Position numbers and translations under genes: made by a program. The notes beneath the pieces were generated by a model that did not search any database, had not been told where the DNA came from, and was given only the letters and a program-made list of their open reading frames with translations. 19,715 nucleotides of DNA from assembly GCA_964481705.1 (NCBI GenBank), contig CAYZUC010000051.1, forward strand, positions 1 to 19,715, given 5' to 3'. Every line of letters begins with the position of its first letter. Within the stretch, counting starts at the first letter, position 1. The stretch comes from CAYZUC01 sp964481705 (GTDB lineage: Bacteria; Bacillota; Clostridia; Lachnospirales; Lachnospiraceae). Positions 7,335-14,452 of this stretch are shown one piece after another.

Positions 7335-7709
7335 ATGAAAACGAAAGAAATTTTCCAAAGAATATTAACAGATTTGAGAAGCAATAAATGGGCCATCCTT
7401 GGTCTGTCTGTATACTGGATTGCTTCCACTTTACTATTTGACACATTCTGTCCAATGAAGATATTGACAGGACTTCCCTGTCCTGCCTGCGGTATGACAA
7501 GAGCTATTTTTCTGCTGTTTATCGGTCGATATCAAGAATCTTATGACATGCATCCAATGGCTATCCTGTGGATTTTGCTTGGAGGTTATGTTTTTACATT
7601 TCGATATCTGCTTGGAAAAAGGGCAAAAGGTGCAAAATTCATTGGAATCGTACTGTGTATTCTTATGGTTGGACACTATTTCTTCCATGTTCTAAACAAA
7701 CAGTTTTAA
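7335..7709 (+). CDS. DUF2752 domain membrane protein
   Basis: The chosen start at 7335 (MKTKEI) gives 124 aa. The upstream in-frame ATG at 7299 would add an unlikely 12 residues. The DUF2752 signature is plain: CP...LTGLPCPACGMTRA near residues 40-57, followed by a short segment with GRYQESYDMHPMAI and a further membrane helix. About three hydrophobic segments are visible. The family is of unknown function; the conserved Cys and the Gly-Met-Thr-Arg motif lie at a membrane face. No ribosome site is seen. A TTGCAT-17-TACCAT promoter-like pair (7299-7327) would place transcription very near the ATG, so a leaderless or short-leader transcript is possible. The 3' end overlaps the convergent DUF819 gene by 18 bp. 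Confidence 0.82.
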   Translation: MKTKEIFQRILTDLRSNKWAILGLSVYWIASTLLFDTFCPMKILTGLPCPACGMTRAIFLLFIGRYQESYDMHPMAILWILLGGYVFTFRYLLGKRAKGAKFIGIVLCILMVGHYFFHVLNKQF

Positions 7710-8882
7710 TATAGCTCCCATACCAAGACCAAATAGGTTTCCTATCGCAGCTCCAAGAACTCCCATGAGTACACCAATACCGGCATAAGATGGATTATAA
7801 GCAGTAGCAACAATTGGCGCAGAAGCAGATCCACCTATATTTGCAAGAGATGCCGTGGACACCATACACAGATCCCAGTGGAAGATTTTTGATAGGATAA
7901 GCATAAATACTACATGAATCAGTAAGATAAGTAAACCATAGATAATCCATACGGGAGCAGATACCAGATCAATTAAAGACGCAGTAGATGCAAGTAAAGA
8001 AACAACAGTATATAAGTAAACAGTTGATAATTCTTCTACTGCTGGAAGCTTTCCAAGTGGTGTCATTGCACATAGCAAGCCTAAGATGGTAACAAATAAA
8101 GTAGTACATGTTCCTTTATCAAACATAGACAATGGAGTGTTGCTTAATCCTCCACTAATTACAGTGCCAACAGATTGAGTAAGTACAGAAACCATTAACG
8201 ATATACCAATTAAGGATATCCAGTCACCAGCAGTTGCTTTGTGACCTTTTTCTTTTTCTAATTCTGCGTTTGCAGTATCTGCAACTGCCTGAAGCTTAGA
8301 TGTATCTGCTTGCGTTGCTTTATTCCATTTACCCGCGTACCGAACCGCAAAGAGAAGAAGCGCAATCCAAAGAGAATAACAAACAGTGTCAAGTGCTAAG
8401 GCACAACTGTAAGCACCCGCATCAACAGGTAGTGCATCCTGCATTGCCGCCATGTTGGCTGAACCACCAACCCACGACGCATAAAGAGCCGCAACTGCCG
8501 CCCATGTTTTCTCACCGCCACCTAATGAATTCATGAAAACCGGATAGAATACGATAAATCCAAATGCAAGTGTCAGCGAACAGCCAAAGAAGATGGCTAT
8601 CATACGAGGTCCTAATTTCGCGAGCTTACGGAAATCACAACGAAGCAACATAACAAAAATCATGGCATAAAGCAGATTGTTTTTGAATGAGCCATATGCT
8701 ATGGAGCATGCTTCCGAATTGTAAAGCCCGATAGTACAGAAAATCATATTAACAACGTAAATCCATACAAGTGGGGGAACCACATGAAAGACCTTCCACT
8801 TTGTGTATTTTTGTAACGCAAGAAAAATACCGGCTATGAATATCAAAAAAGAAATATAAACAAAGCTATTTTGTATAACCAT
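7692..8882 (-). CDS. DUF819 family membrane transporter-like protein
   Basis: This is a 396-aa polytopic membrane protein with about ten hydrophobic segments, full length for DUF819 (the B. subtilis YjcL-type family). Recognisable conserved parts are the N-terminal run with PPLVWIYVVNM, the glycine-rich region ASWVGGSANMAAMQ near residue 140, and the matching C-terminal ASLANIGGSASAPIVATAY near 345. This duplicated GGSAN/GGSAS pattern in two membrane halves is typical of inverted-repeat transporters. A charged cytoplasmic loop (about 185-215) separates the halves. The substrate is unknown. The start follows a GGGG-containing ribosome site. Its last 18 bp overlap the convergent DUF2752 gene and no terminator is evident there. 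Confidence 0.88.
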   Translation of the reverse strand: MVIQNSFVYISFLIFIAGIFLALQKYTKWKVFHVVPPLVWIYVVNMIFCTIGLYNSEACSIAYGSFKNNLLYAMIFVMLLRCDFRKLAKLGPRMIAIFFGCSLTLAFGFIVFYPVFMNSLGGGEKTWAAVAALYASWVGGSANMAAMQDALPVDAGAYSCALALDTVCYSLWIALLLFAVRYAGKWNKATQADTSKLQAVADTANAELEKEKGHKATAGDWISLIGISLMVSVLTQSVGTVISGGLSNTPLSMFDKGTCTTLFVTILGLLCAMTPLGKLPAVEELSTVYLYTVVSLLASTASLIDLVSAPVWIIYGLLILLIHVVFMLILSKIFHWDLCMVSTASLANIGGSASAPIVATAYNPSYAGIGVLMGVLGAAIGNLFGLGMGAILKLFV

Positions 8883-9043
8883 ATGTAATCCCCACTCTCA
8901 TTATATAATTATGGTTAGCTTTTCGCACTACTCCATAAAATAATGCTCTCTTCCTGCTGCTATCTCAAAATGATACTTAATCCACATTGTTTACATGTTC
9001 TTTGCCTATTCATCCCTTGTTTATCGTAGCAATCTCAACAGTA

Positions 9044-9574
9044 TCACCTTGTTAAACTTCTGATTTCATATAGTAGTTCTCCTGACGAAACACCTGTCTT
9101 CTGATAATATCGTTTTCCACTATCATCAATAAGTTTCATTGATAATTTTTTCATAACCATTTCAGAAGCTGTATTTTTTGAATCACAATGTGCAATTACT
9201 CTTTCCGCTGACAACTCATCAAAAGCATATTGAAGAATAGCTTTTGCCGCCTCTGTTGCAAAACCACTATTCCTATAGTCTCTGTGAATCGTCCATCCTA
9301 TCTCATAACTATTTTTTTGTTCTTCATTTTCAAGACTAATACCACCAATTATGTTATTGTTAAACACAATAACATATTCTCTAACACTGGGATTGCTCTT
9401 ATTCCATTCTGAGACAGCATACTCTACAAAACCTTTTGTCTCTTCAACTGTCTCATACGGAAGAAACATCATCATTGTTATGCCTTTATCACTTGCATAT
9501 TTATGAATCTCATTTACATCCTCATTCAATATTGGTCTGATTAATAATCTTTCTGTAATAATAGTATTATTCAT
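9044..9574 (-). CDS. GNAT family N-acetyltransferase (RimJ/RimL-like)
   Basis: This 176-aa enzyme starts at the ATG at 9574, which has AGAGG five nt upstream and begins MNNTIITERLLIRPI, the classic RimJ/RimL-type opening (TERLxLRP). The acetyl-CoA pyrophosphate-binding loop is RNSGFATEAA (R-x-x-G-x-A) near residue 98. NTASEMVMKKLSM near 130 is the conserved C-terminal segment. The substrate is unknown; ribosomal proteins, antibiotics or small amines are typical of the family. The frame continues open upstream of 9574 to about 9688, but that part is the tail of another gene (see 9575-9688), not part of the acetyltransferase. It lies alone, 161 bp upstream of the DUF819 gene on the same strand. 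Confidence 0.87.
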   Translation of the reverse strand: MNNTIITERLLIRPILNEDVNEIHKYASDKGITMMMFLPYETVEETKGFVEYAVSEWNKSNPSVREYVIVFNNNIIGGISLENEEQKNSYEIGWTIHRDYRNSGFATEAAKAILQYAFDELSAERVIAHCDSKNTASEMVMKKLSMKLIDDSGKRYYQKTGVSSGELLYEIRSLTR

Positions 9575-9688
9575 TTTATCCTCTAAAAACGTACTTTCAT
9601 AATATCTGGCATCTGTCTCTGGTGGTTCCAAAATCACTTCATATCCATCCGTTTTCGTCAATTCCACATAGAATTGATCAGCTTCCAA
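9575..9688 (-). pseudogene. Relic: C-terminal end of a VOC (glyoxalase-fold) gene
   Basis: The frame in front of the acetyltransferase start reads about 38 residues that include DGYEVILEPPETDARYYES. This matches the last strand region of VOC-superfamily proteins; compare DGYMVISAPRETGDGYFES in the intact VOC gene at 11376. The frame is closed by TAG just upstream, and no other VOC domain part is found. So only the C-terminal third survives, apparently ending at or running into the acetyltransferase start. It probably had the VOC and GNAT genes adjacent before loss. The similarity to the neighbour is seen by eye; the relic status is inference. Confidence 0.55.
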
Positions 9689-9743
9689 TACCTATTATCA
9701 TTTATAGTACCATAATATCATGAAATGCTTGTATTTCATATAA

Positions 9744-9776
9744 TTAACCGATGAAATTACATAGTAACATCCACAT
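9744..9776 (-). CDS. Possible 10-codon leader peptide
   Basis: A short ORF reads MWMLLCNFIG and stops. It is preceded by a strong GGAGGAG ribosome site (about 9778-9784). It lies between the HPr-like gene and the VOC relic on the minus strand. It may be a leader peptide or only the start of a gene now lost; no regulatory hairpin is evident beside it. Confidence 0.2.
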   Translation of the reverse strand: MWMLLCNFIG

Positions 9777-9844
9777 CTCTCCTCCTAACATTTGTAAGAA
9801 CGCCACGTTTTCATAAGCCTTCAGCCAGAGTAGCTTTACTCCCC

Positions 9845-10099
9845 TCATAAATCGTCAGGAATTACGATTTTCATTTTATTTAGTGCCTGATTAAATGCCA
9901 TGATATCATTCTGGTTGTATTGTTCAACGTGTAAAGTTGCACTGTCTAAAGGAATACTGAACAATAATCCTAAAATTGAATTTAGTTTAAGCTTTAGGTT
10001 CTTTTGTGTAAGATATCCCTTTAAAGAATAGGAATTGACAAGTTTCTTGAATTTAAACAAATCACCTAATGATAAAATCTTAATATTGTAGTTTAACAT
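9845..10099 (-). CDS. HPr-like protein lacking the active-site histidine
   Basis: The start is the ATG at 10099, with AAAGGAGG at ideal spacing, giving 84 aa, the size of HPr. The predicted order of elements fits the HPr fold: strand (NYNIKI), helix (about 12-24), strands (28-40), short helix starting NSILGLL (40-46), strand (54-60), long helix (64-76). NSILGLL corresponds to the KSIMG segment around regulatory Ser46 of HPr, so Ser41 may be its equivalent. The loop where HPr carries catalytic His15 has no histidine; the only histidine is His57, in a strand. It therefore cannot act as a normal PTS phosphocarrier. A structural or regulatory role is possible. The HPr assignment rests on pattern and length only. 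Confidence 0.55.
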   Translation of the reverse strand: MLNYNIKILSLGDLFKFKKLVNSYSLKGYLTQKNLKLKLNSILGLLFSIPLDSATLHVEQYNQNDIMAFNQALNKMKIVIPDDL

Positions 10100-10142
10100 A
10101 AGTAATCCTCCTTTAATGTGTGTTTTTCTTGTTTCTAAGACA

Positions 10143-10148
10143 ATTATA
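10143..10148 (-). promoter_or_regulatory. Possible -10 box for the HPr-like gene
   Basis: TATAAT (10148-10143) lies on the minus strand 43 bp upstream of the HPr-like start. No good -35 box stands 16-18 bp further up, so this is tentative. It lies in the divergent spacer shared with the AraC gene at 10409. Confidence 0.35.
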
Positions 10149-10300
10149 TCCCCTAAAGTATTTGAAAAAAATCGTATTACAGCCAGAAAATGCAACGTTA
10201 ATTACAAGAAATGATGTATAATCTACCAATAATACAATTATTCAGTATAAAAATATCAAAATATGGACAAGTGTATGCTTTCATATCTTCCTAGAAAGGG

Positions 10301-10362
10301 TATAATGATAAGAAAAGGAGCAGATTAGTGTGAAAAATGAATTTTTCACACGACAAATTTGT
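10301..10362 (+). promoter_or_regulatory. Promoter -10 and large palindromes upstream of the first AraC gene
   Basis: TATAAT lies at 10301-10306; a weak -35 (CTTTCA, 10278-10283) stands 17 bp before it. Downstream, a perfect inverted repeat has 11-bp arms (GTGTGAAAAAT at 10328-10338; ATTTTTCACAC at 10341-10351) around a 2-bp centre. It is followed at once by a second palindrome, ACAAATTTGT (10353-10362). Both would lie in the transcribed leader, 46-80 bp before the chosen start at 10409. The large one could be a protein-binding site, or an RNA hairpin of 10 bp with a UGAA loop. Confidence 0.55.
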
Positions 10363-10408
10363 GCTTGCGCCCAAAGTTTGCGGCGTATTAGCAAGAATGG
10401 AGATTAAT

Positions 10409-11317
10409 ATGGCAATTCAAAAGGATATCCTAATCGATCAAAATCAGCGAGAAATAATAGACCGTGACAACGCCGGTATTCTGTATCAATTTAACGAAGT
10501 ATATTATGATTTATACTTTAAAGAACATGTTCCATGGCATTGGCATGAATTTATTGAAGTCGCCTATGTATTAGATGGTTCCATTGAATACTCGTTTCCA
10601 GAGAAGAGACTACTACTGCACAAAGGCGATATTCTATTCATTAACAGCAACGTATTACATGCCGTTTTGCCAAAAGAAGAGAAAATCCACTGCAGTATTT
10701 TTGAAGTACTGTTTGATTATCATTTTCTATCTGGAAAATCGAATAGTGATATTGAAAGCAAGTATTTTCTGCCTCTTTTAGGATGTAGTGCTATACCGGG
10801 CGCAGTATTCCATCCGGAATCAAGTCAGACAGCTACCATGACTCATGAGTTTATGCAGGCAATGGAAGAAGACAAAGAAGGGAAATATGGATATGAATTT
10901 CGAGTACAATCACATTTATCTTCTCTTTGGATAGAATTTCTAAAGGAGCTTCGTCCAACTATTGAAGAAGCAAAACCTCAAAATATCGTATCTTATAAAA
11001 GACTAAAGACCATGATGCAATATATACAGGAGCATTATATGGAAAAGATGTCATTAGAAGATATCGCTTCTTCAGCTAATATCAGTAAACGAGAATGTAG
11101 TCGTTGTTTTCACATTAATCTAAACGAAACTCCTCTCGATTTCCTGAATCGGTATCGTACCGATATGGCTGTCTCGATGCTGTTATATTCAGATACCAGC
11201 ATCATGACAATCAGTGAGAATTGTGGGTTTCGTTCAGCCAGCTATTTTTCAAAGGTATTTCGTGACCTGATGAACTGTACTCCGAAACAATTTCAGACAA
11301 AAAACAGAAAGGGATAA
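10409..11317 (+). CDS. AraC family regulator with N-terminal cupin domain (first copy)
   Basis: The protein has 302 aa from the ATG at 10409 (MAIQKD), chosen because GGAG lies 8 nt upstream; an earlier in-frame ATG at 10337 has no suitably spaced ribosome site. The N-terminal cupin-like sensor is about residues 20-110, with WHWHEFIEV followed by GSIEY and HKGDILFINSNVLHAV. The C-terminal double HTH spans about 205-300: MSLEDIASSANISKRECSR is the first helix pair and TISENCGFRSASYFSKVFR the second, which includes the usual GF.S.SYFSK.F motif. It should sense a small molecule and act as a homodimer. Palindromes lie in its leader (10328-10362). A paralogue is at 11942. No enzyme or transporter is adjacent downstream, so the target is unclear. 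Confidence 0.9.
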   Translation: MAIQKDILIDQNQREIIDRDNAGILYQFNEVYYDLYFKEHVPWHWHEFIEVAYVLDGSIEYSFPEKRLLLHKGDILFINSNVLHAVLPKEEKIHCSIFEVLFDYHFLSGKSNSDIESKYFLPLLGCSAIPGAVFHPESSQTATMTHEFMQAMEEDKEGKYGYEFRVQSHLSSLWIEFLKELRPTIEEAKPQNIVSYKRLKTMMQYIQEHYMEKMSLEDIASSANISKRECSRCFHINLNETPLDFLNRYRTDMAVSMLLYSDTSIMTISENCGFRSASYFSKVFRDLMNCTPKQFQTKNRKG

Positions 11318-11330
11318 GCACAATATAAAA

Positions 11331-11368
11331 ACATCACCATATTCTCTTACGGAATGTAATGGTGATGT
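11331..11368. terminator. Bidirectional terminator between AraC and VOC genes
   Basis: Arms ACATCACCAT (11331-11340) and ATGGTGATGT (11359-11368) form a 10-bp stem that extends by ATTC/GAAT inside. On the minus strand the stem is followed by TTTTATATTG. It lies between the convergent AraC gene (ends 11317) and VOC gene (ends 11376). The T run on the plus side is short. Confidence 0.7.
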
Positions 11369-11375
11369 CTTGTTA

Positions 11376-11762
11376 CTATATTGTTATTTCCAAACAGTTT
11401 CCATCAGGATCCAAAACCTTACTTTCAAAATATCCGTCACCTGTTTCACGAGGAGCTGATATGACCATATATCCATCATTTTGTAATCGATTTGTTAAAG
11501 CACTGACTTCTTCCCTTGTTCCAACAGAAAAAGCAAGGTGACTCAGTCCATTTTCCAATTCTTTCACGTCTCTGTGCTCCAGCATTGTGTGAGACATCAC
11601 TTCCAAACGCACATCATTACCAAGGGATAAAAAGTAACTTTTGAACCCATGATTACTATCATAATGCTCATCACAAACAGCAGCAAAGTATTTCACATAA
11701 AAATCCTTCAGCCTCTCTAAATCGGTTGTATAAACGCCAATATGTGCTATTCTGGCTCTCAT
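11376..11762 (-). CDS. VOC superfamily (glyoxalase-fold) protein
   Basis: This complete 128-aa VOC-fold protein has two beta-alpha-beta-beta-beta modules. Probable metal ligands are His7 (IAHIGV), Glu54 (RLEVM), His75 (LSHLAF) and Glu125 (CLEITI), the set expected for a lactoylglutathione-lyase-like protein. The C-terminal TGDGYFES...DPDGNCLE motif is typical. Reactions in the superfamily range from isomerisation to dioxygenation and resistance binding, so the substrate is not known. AAAGGAGG stands 4 nt before the ATG. It is divergent from the AraC gene at 11942 across 179 bp and convergent with the AraC at 10409, which makes it the most likely target of either regulator. Confidence 0.88.
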   Translation of the reverse strand: MRARIAHIGVYTTDLERLKDFYVKYFAAVCDEHYDSNHGFKSYFLSLGNDVRLEVMSHTMLEHRDVKELENGLSHLAFSVGTREEVSALTNRLQNDGYMVISAPRETGDGYFESKVLDPDGNCLEITI

Positions 11763-11810
11763 TTATCCTCCTTTCCATACATGCTAAGCATATATGTTCT
11801 GTATCTTTTG

Positions 11811-11912
11811 TGATATAATAATATCATTAAACGCTGGCATTTGATATAATACACTGACCAAATCATATAACAAAATCATCTTATTGCATAAATCTTTATT
11901 ACGCAATATACA
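11811..11912 (+). promoter_or_regulatory. Promoter region of the second AraC gene
   Basis: TTGCAT (11884-11889) and TATACA (11907-11912) are separated by 17 bp and lie 30 bp before the ATG at 11942. An inverted repeat TATTGC...GCAATA (11883-11888 and 11903-11908) overlaps this promoter. Further upstream, a TGATAT-AATA-ATATCA palindrome (11811-11826) lies in the divergent spacer and could serve either gene. Confidence 0.5.
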
Positions 11913-11941
11913 GGAAACTTACGATATATATGAGGTGTAAC

Positions 11942-12844
11942 ATGAAAGATACTTGTATAATTAATGTAAATGAAAAAGGGGAGGAGCTGATACCACATGG
12001 TACAACACAATTTCCCATTGAATGCTATGAAGAAAACATTTCCGAGACATCCATAGACTGGCACTGGCATGAAGATTTGGAAATCATCTGGGTTTTAACA
12101 GGTACCGTTCGAGTCATGATTCATACCACAAAATGTATTCTGGAAACTGGTCAGGGCATCTTCATTAACAGGGGAATGCTTCATTTTCTGGATGTTCATT
12201 CTGATCAGACAACAAGAATTTGCTCCATTGTATTTCACCCCAGGCTAATTGGAAGTGTTGACAGCATCTATTGGCAGAAATTCGTTGACCCGTTAATAAA
12301 TAATAAGAAGCTCCCGTTTGTTTCTTTGGATCCATCTGTTTTATGGCAAAAGGATACACTAGAATATGCATCTGTGGCATGGAATTCCATGAAGGAAAAG
12401 AGCAAAGGATATGAAATTCATATGAGAAATGCTCTGTCTGAGTTGTTACTTCTCATCTGGTCAAATTATACCTCCTGTGAATCGGGAAACGGATACGCAA
12501 GTATTCGTAGTGCAGAACGAATGAAAACTATGCTGCGGTTTATACACCTGCATTTTAATGAAGAAATATCCTTACATGACCTAGCCGAAGAAGCCTTAAT
12601 CAGTCAGAGTGAAGTCCTTCGTTGTTTCCGCAATACTGTGTGGACTACGCCAATGCAATATATAAAGGATTACCGCATCCAAAGAGCCTCGCTGTTATTG
12701 ACAAATACAGATTTGACTTCTTCTCAGGTAGCCTTAGAATGCGGATTTCAAAGCAGCAGCTACTTCATCAAAACCTTTAAAGAGAAAATGGGCTGCACTC
12801 CCCTAAATTACCGGAAGCAGGCACTCTTTCATAATCCTCTATAA
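11942..12844 (+). CDS. AraC family regulator with N-terminal cupin domain (second copy)
   Basis: This 300-aa protein, from the ATG at 11942 (MKDTC), has GAGGTG five nt upstream; the earlier ATG at 11930 lacks a site. It shares the layout of the regulator at 10409: a cupin-like sensor with DWHWHEDLEIIWVLTG about residues 40-58 and ETGQGIFINRGMLHF near 85, then two HTH motifs. The first is SLHDLAEEALISQSEVLRCF and the second SQVALECGFQSSSYFIKTF near the end. Both proteins keep the W-H-W-H-E motif and the FIN..(M/V)LH box, so they are paralogues. Being divergent from the VOC gene, it may regulate that gene. Effector and targets are unknown. Confidence 0.9.
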   Translation: MKDTCIINVNEKGEELIPHGTTQFPIECYEENISETSIDWHWHEDLEIIWVLTGTVRVMIHTTKCILETGQGIFINRGMLHFLDVHSDQTTRICSIVFHPRLIGSVDSIYWQKFVDPLINNKKLPFVSLDPSVLWQKDTLEYASVAWNSMKEKSKGYEIHMRNALSELLLLIWSNYTSCESGNGYASIRSAERMKTMLRFIHLHFNEEISLHDLAEEALISQSEVLRCFRNTVWTTPMQYIKDYRIQRASLLLTNTDLTSSQVALECGFQSSSYFIKTFKEKMGCTPLNYRKQALFHNPL

Positions 12845-13053
12845 TAGCATCCTATTTCTTGAAGGTCATCATAATAAGAATAGCCGGCTAAGCCGACTAC
12901 AAAATTCTCATTTTTAAACATATTGTGTATGCCAGATAATCCAAAAAATCCTGTACTTCCACAACCCAATGTGCTCTCCACTTACTGTTTTTATCATAAA
13001 ATTGCAAAGAACAAATTACAATAATTTGCTATTTCTCCACAAGAAATCTTGGA
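12845..13053 (-). other. Spacer with an unidentified ORF fragment and a weak hairpin
   Basis: No intact gene is visible. On the minus strand one frame reads about 50 residues, including GSTGFFGLSGIHNMF and VVGLAGYSYYDDLQE (about 12978-12826), with a protein-like composition but no ribosome site; the family is not recognised and it may be a gene relic. A CAAATTA-CAA-TAATTTG palindrome (13012-13028), just after the hydrolase stop on the minus strand, may be a weak terminator since TTCTTT follows it. Confidence 0.3.
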
Positions 13054-13779
13054 TCATGTAAAATAATTACAAATCAATTTATTAAATCTCTTATAATAAC
13101 ATATTGGAATATTATGTCCAGCTTTATCCCATACCTCATAACGACAGTTTGAATTCTCCTCAGACATTCTCCTTGCTGAATCTAATATTGGCTTTGGTTC
13201 TTTAGCACCAGCTAAAGCTATAATTGGAACAGTAACATTCCCAAACTCCGGGATGTCTTCCAGAGATATTCCGTTATAAACCATGTTATGCACAGTCTCC
13301 ATATTAACATGTTGCATCTGTATCACAAATTCTCTACATTGTTTTGGTGTCAGTCCGTTCGCCAAGCCGGTTATGCCACAGAGAAACTTATTTTGGAGCG
13401 AATTAAGCTGTTTTCGATTTAACTCCATAATTTCTGAAAGAAGGGGCTCTTCCTTTATTAACCATGCACTAACAATAATGGCTGACTCAAAAAGTTCTTC
13501 ATATTCCGATATCAAATGGAATGCTAATTGCGCACCCAAAGAAAATCCAATAAGATACACCTTTTTGTTTAATGTTCGAATATACTCAGCCAGTTCAGAT
13601 ATGCATCTCCTTGTTTCAAAAATCTGATCCGTATGATTTCCAAAACCTACAATATGAGGAACAATAATGTGGTACTCCTGTGCAAGTACATACTGTCTCT
13701 GAAATGTATGAATCATATGCGCTCCGTGTAACATCACGATCGTCTTCTCGTTATCTTTTCCATACTCCTCAATTCTCAC
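13054..13779 (-). CDS. Alpha/beta hydrolase
   Basis: This 241-aa alpha/beta-fold protein starts at a GTG (13779) with GGAGA upstream. HGAHM (18-22) gives the oxyanion-hole region, GFSLGA places the nucleophile at Ser80, and DKAGHNIP places the base at His222. The expected acid position, after the ALAGAKEP strand, holds Glu194 rather than the usual aspartate, which is known in some members. A cap-like insertion spans about residues 105-175. There is no signal peptide. It is small for a general esterase and fits an amidase, esterase or lactonase-like role; the substrate is unknown. A TTGACA -35 box lies at 13840-13835 upstream, but the -10 is poor. It is a stand-alone gene with decayed DNA on both sides. 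Confidence 0.82.
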   Translation of the reverse strand: MRIEEYGKDNEKTIVMLHGAHMIHTFQRQYVLAQEYHIIVPHIVGFGNHTDQIFETRRCISELAEYIRTLNKKVYLIGFSLGAQLAFHLISEYEELFESAIIVSAWLIKEEPLLSEIMELNRKQLNSLQNKFLCGITGLANGLTPKQCREFVIQMQHVNMETVHNMVYNGISLEDIPEFGNVTVPIIALAGAKEPKPILDSARRMSEENSNCRYEVWDKAGHNIPICYYKRFNKLICNYFT

Positions 13780-14048
13780 GTATTATTCTCCACTTAAGTA
13801 ATGATCTACTGACTGCCACGGCTGTCTATAGGTTTGTCAATTGAAATGTAGGTATACCTTGAGTCCAGAATCTTTTGTTTTCCCCTTTTTGAGGCAAATT
13901 CTAATTATCTCCAGAAACATTCTAATACATTTTTCCTACCAAAACAATATCAACTTCCAGCTTTATACAGTACTCGTTAAAATCCATTATCTGATATACA
14001 CATGCGTCAACTACTACTCTATGACATCTTTGGACTCTTCTTCCCTCT
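13780..14048 (-). other. Spacer upstream of the hydrolase
   Basis: No gene is supported here. A consensus -35 TTGACA stands at 13840-13835 on the minus strand, followed by no clear -10. Between it and the start codon is an imperfect palindrome (13811-13826: GACTGCCA and CGGCTGTC, 6 of 8 pairs), which could be an operator. The rest has no recognisable protein similarity and may be degenerate DNA beyond the MATE relic. Confidence 0.3.
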
Positions 14049-14436
14049 TCATCGGTCAGCCTTATAGATATTCCTTTGCTTTTGTTTAAGTAATAACACA
14101 CTGAGCAGCATCACAGCTATTTCGACAACAGGCATTACCAACCATAAACTAAGACTGCCAAGTAAAACAGGAAATAATAAGATGTCAACAAATTCACTCC
14201 CATTGGGAAAAAGGCAAAAAAATACATGCGTATAGCTTTTGTGCACTCGAAGTCATTTCTTGATCTAAGTTCATAAAAATGGAACATATGAATTTTGGAT
14301 AAAGTATTCCGCTTGAGGAAAAAATAATTCCCATAATTTCAATTGTAGTAAATGACATATTTTTGACTATCTTTATGCGTTCCCATTTTCCTGCACCATA
14401 ATTCATTGCAACAATTGGTTGAATTTCCCCAAAATT
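14049..14436 (-). pseudogene. MATE-family efflux transporter, decayed C-terminal remnant
   Basis: Three pieces in different frames match the C-terminal half of MATE transporters in order. The first reads PIVAMNYGAGKWERIK and onward (from about 14430), the typical MATE NYGA(G/K)K motif with its following helix. The second continues in another frame as FPMGVNLLTSYYF (about 14200). The third, in a third frame, reads LWLVMPVVEIAVMLLSVLLL and ends at 14049. About 35 residues normally lying between the last two pieces are missing. The N-terminal part of the gene is absent; the relic begins 16 bp after the DUF4405 gene. At least two frameshifts, an internal deletion and a truncated front make it a dead gene. 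The live protein would export drugs or metabolites using a Na+ or H+ gradient. Confidence 0.75.
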
Positions 14437-14452
14437 TCAGCTCTTATATCCC

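Noticed and set aside
10337..10408. N-terminal extension of the first AraC protein from the ATG at 10337
   Set aside because: The nearest AGGAG is about 16 nt away and the extension would run through the palindrome; the ATG at 10409 has GGAG at good spacing and gives a length matching its paralogue.
13841..14089. Plus-strand 82-aa ORF antisense to the MATE relic and its flank
   Set aside because: It has no ribosome site and low-complexity AT-rich composition; its 3' part overlaps the MATE remnant in antisense.
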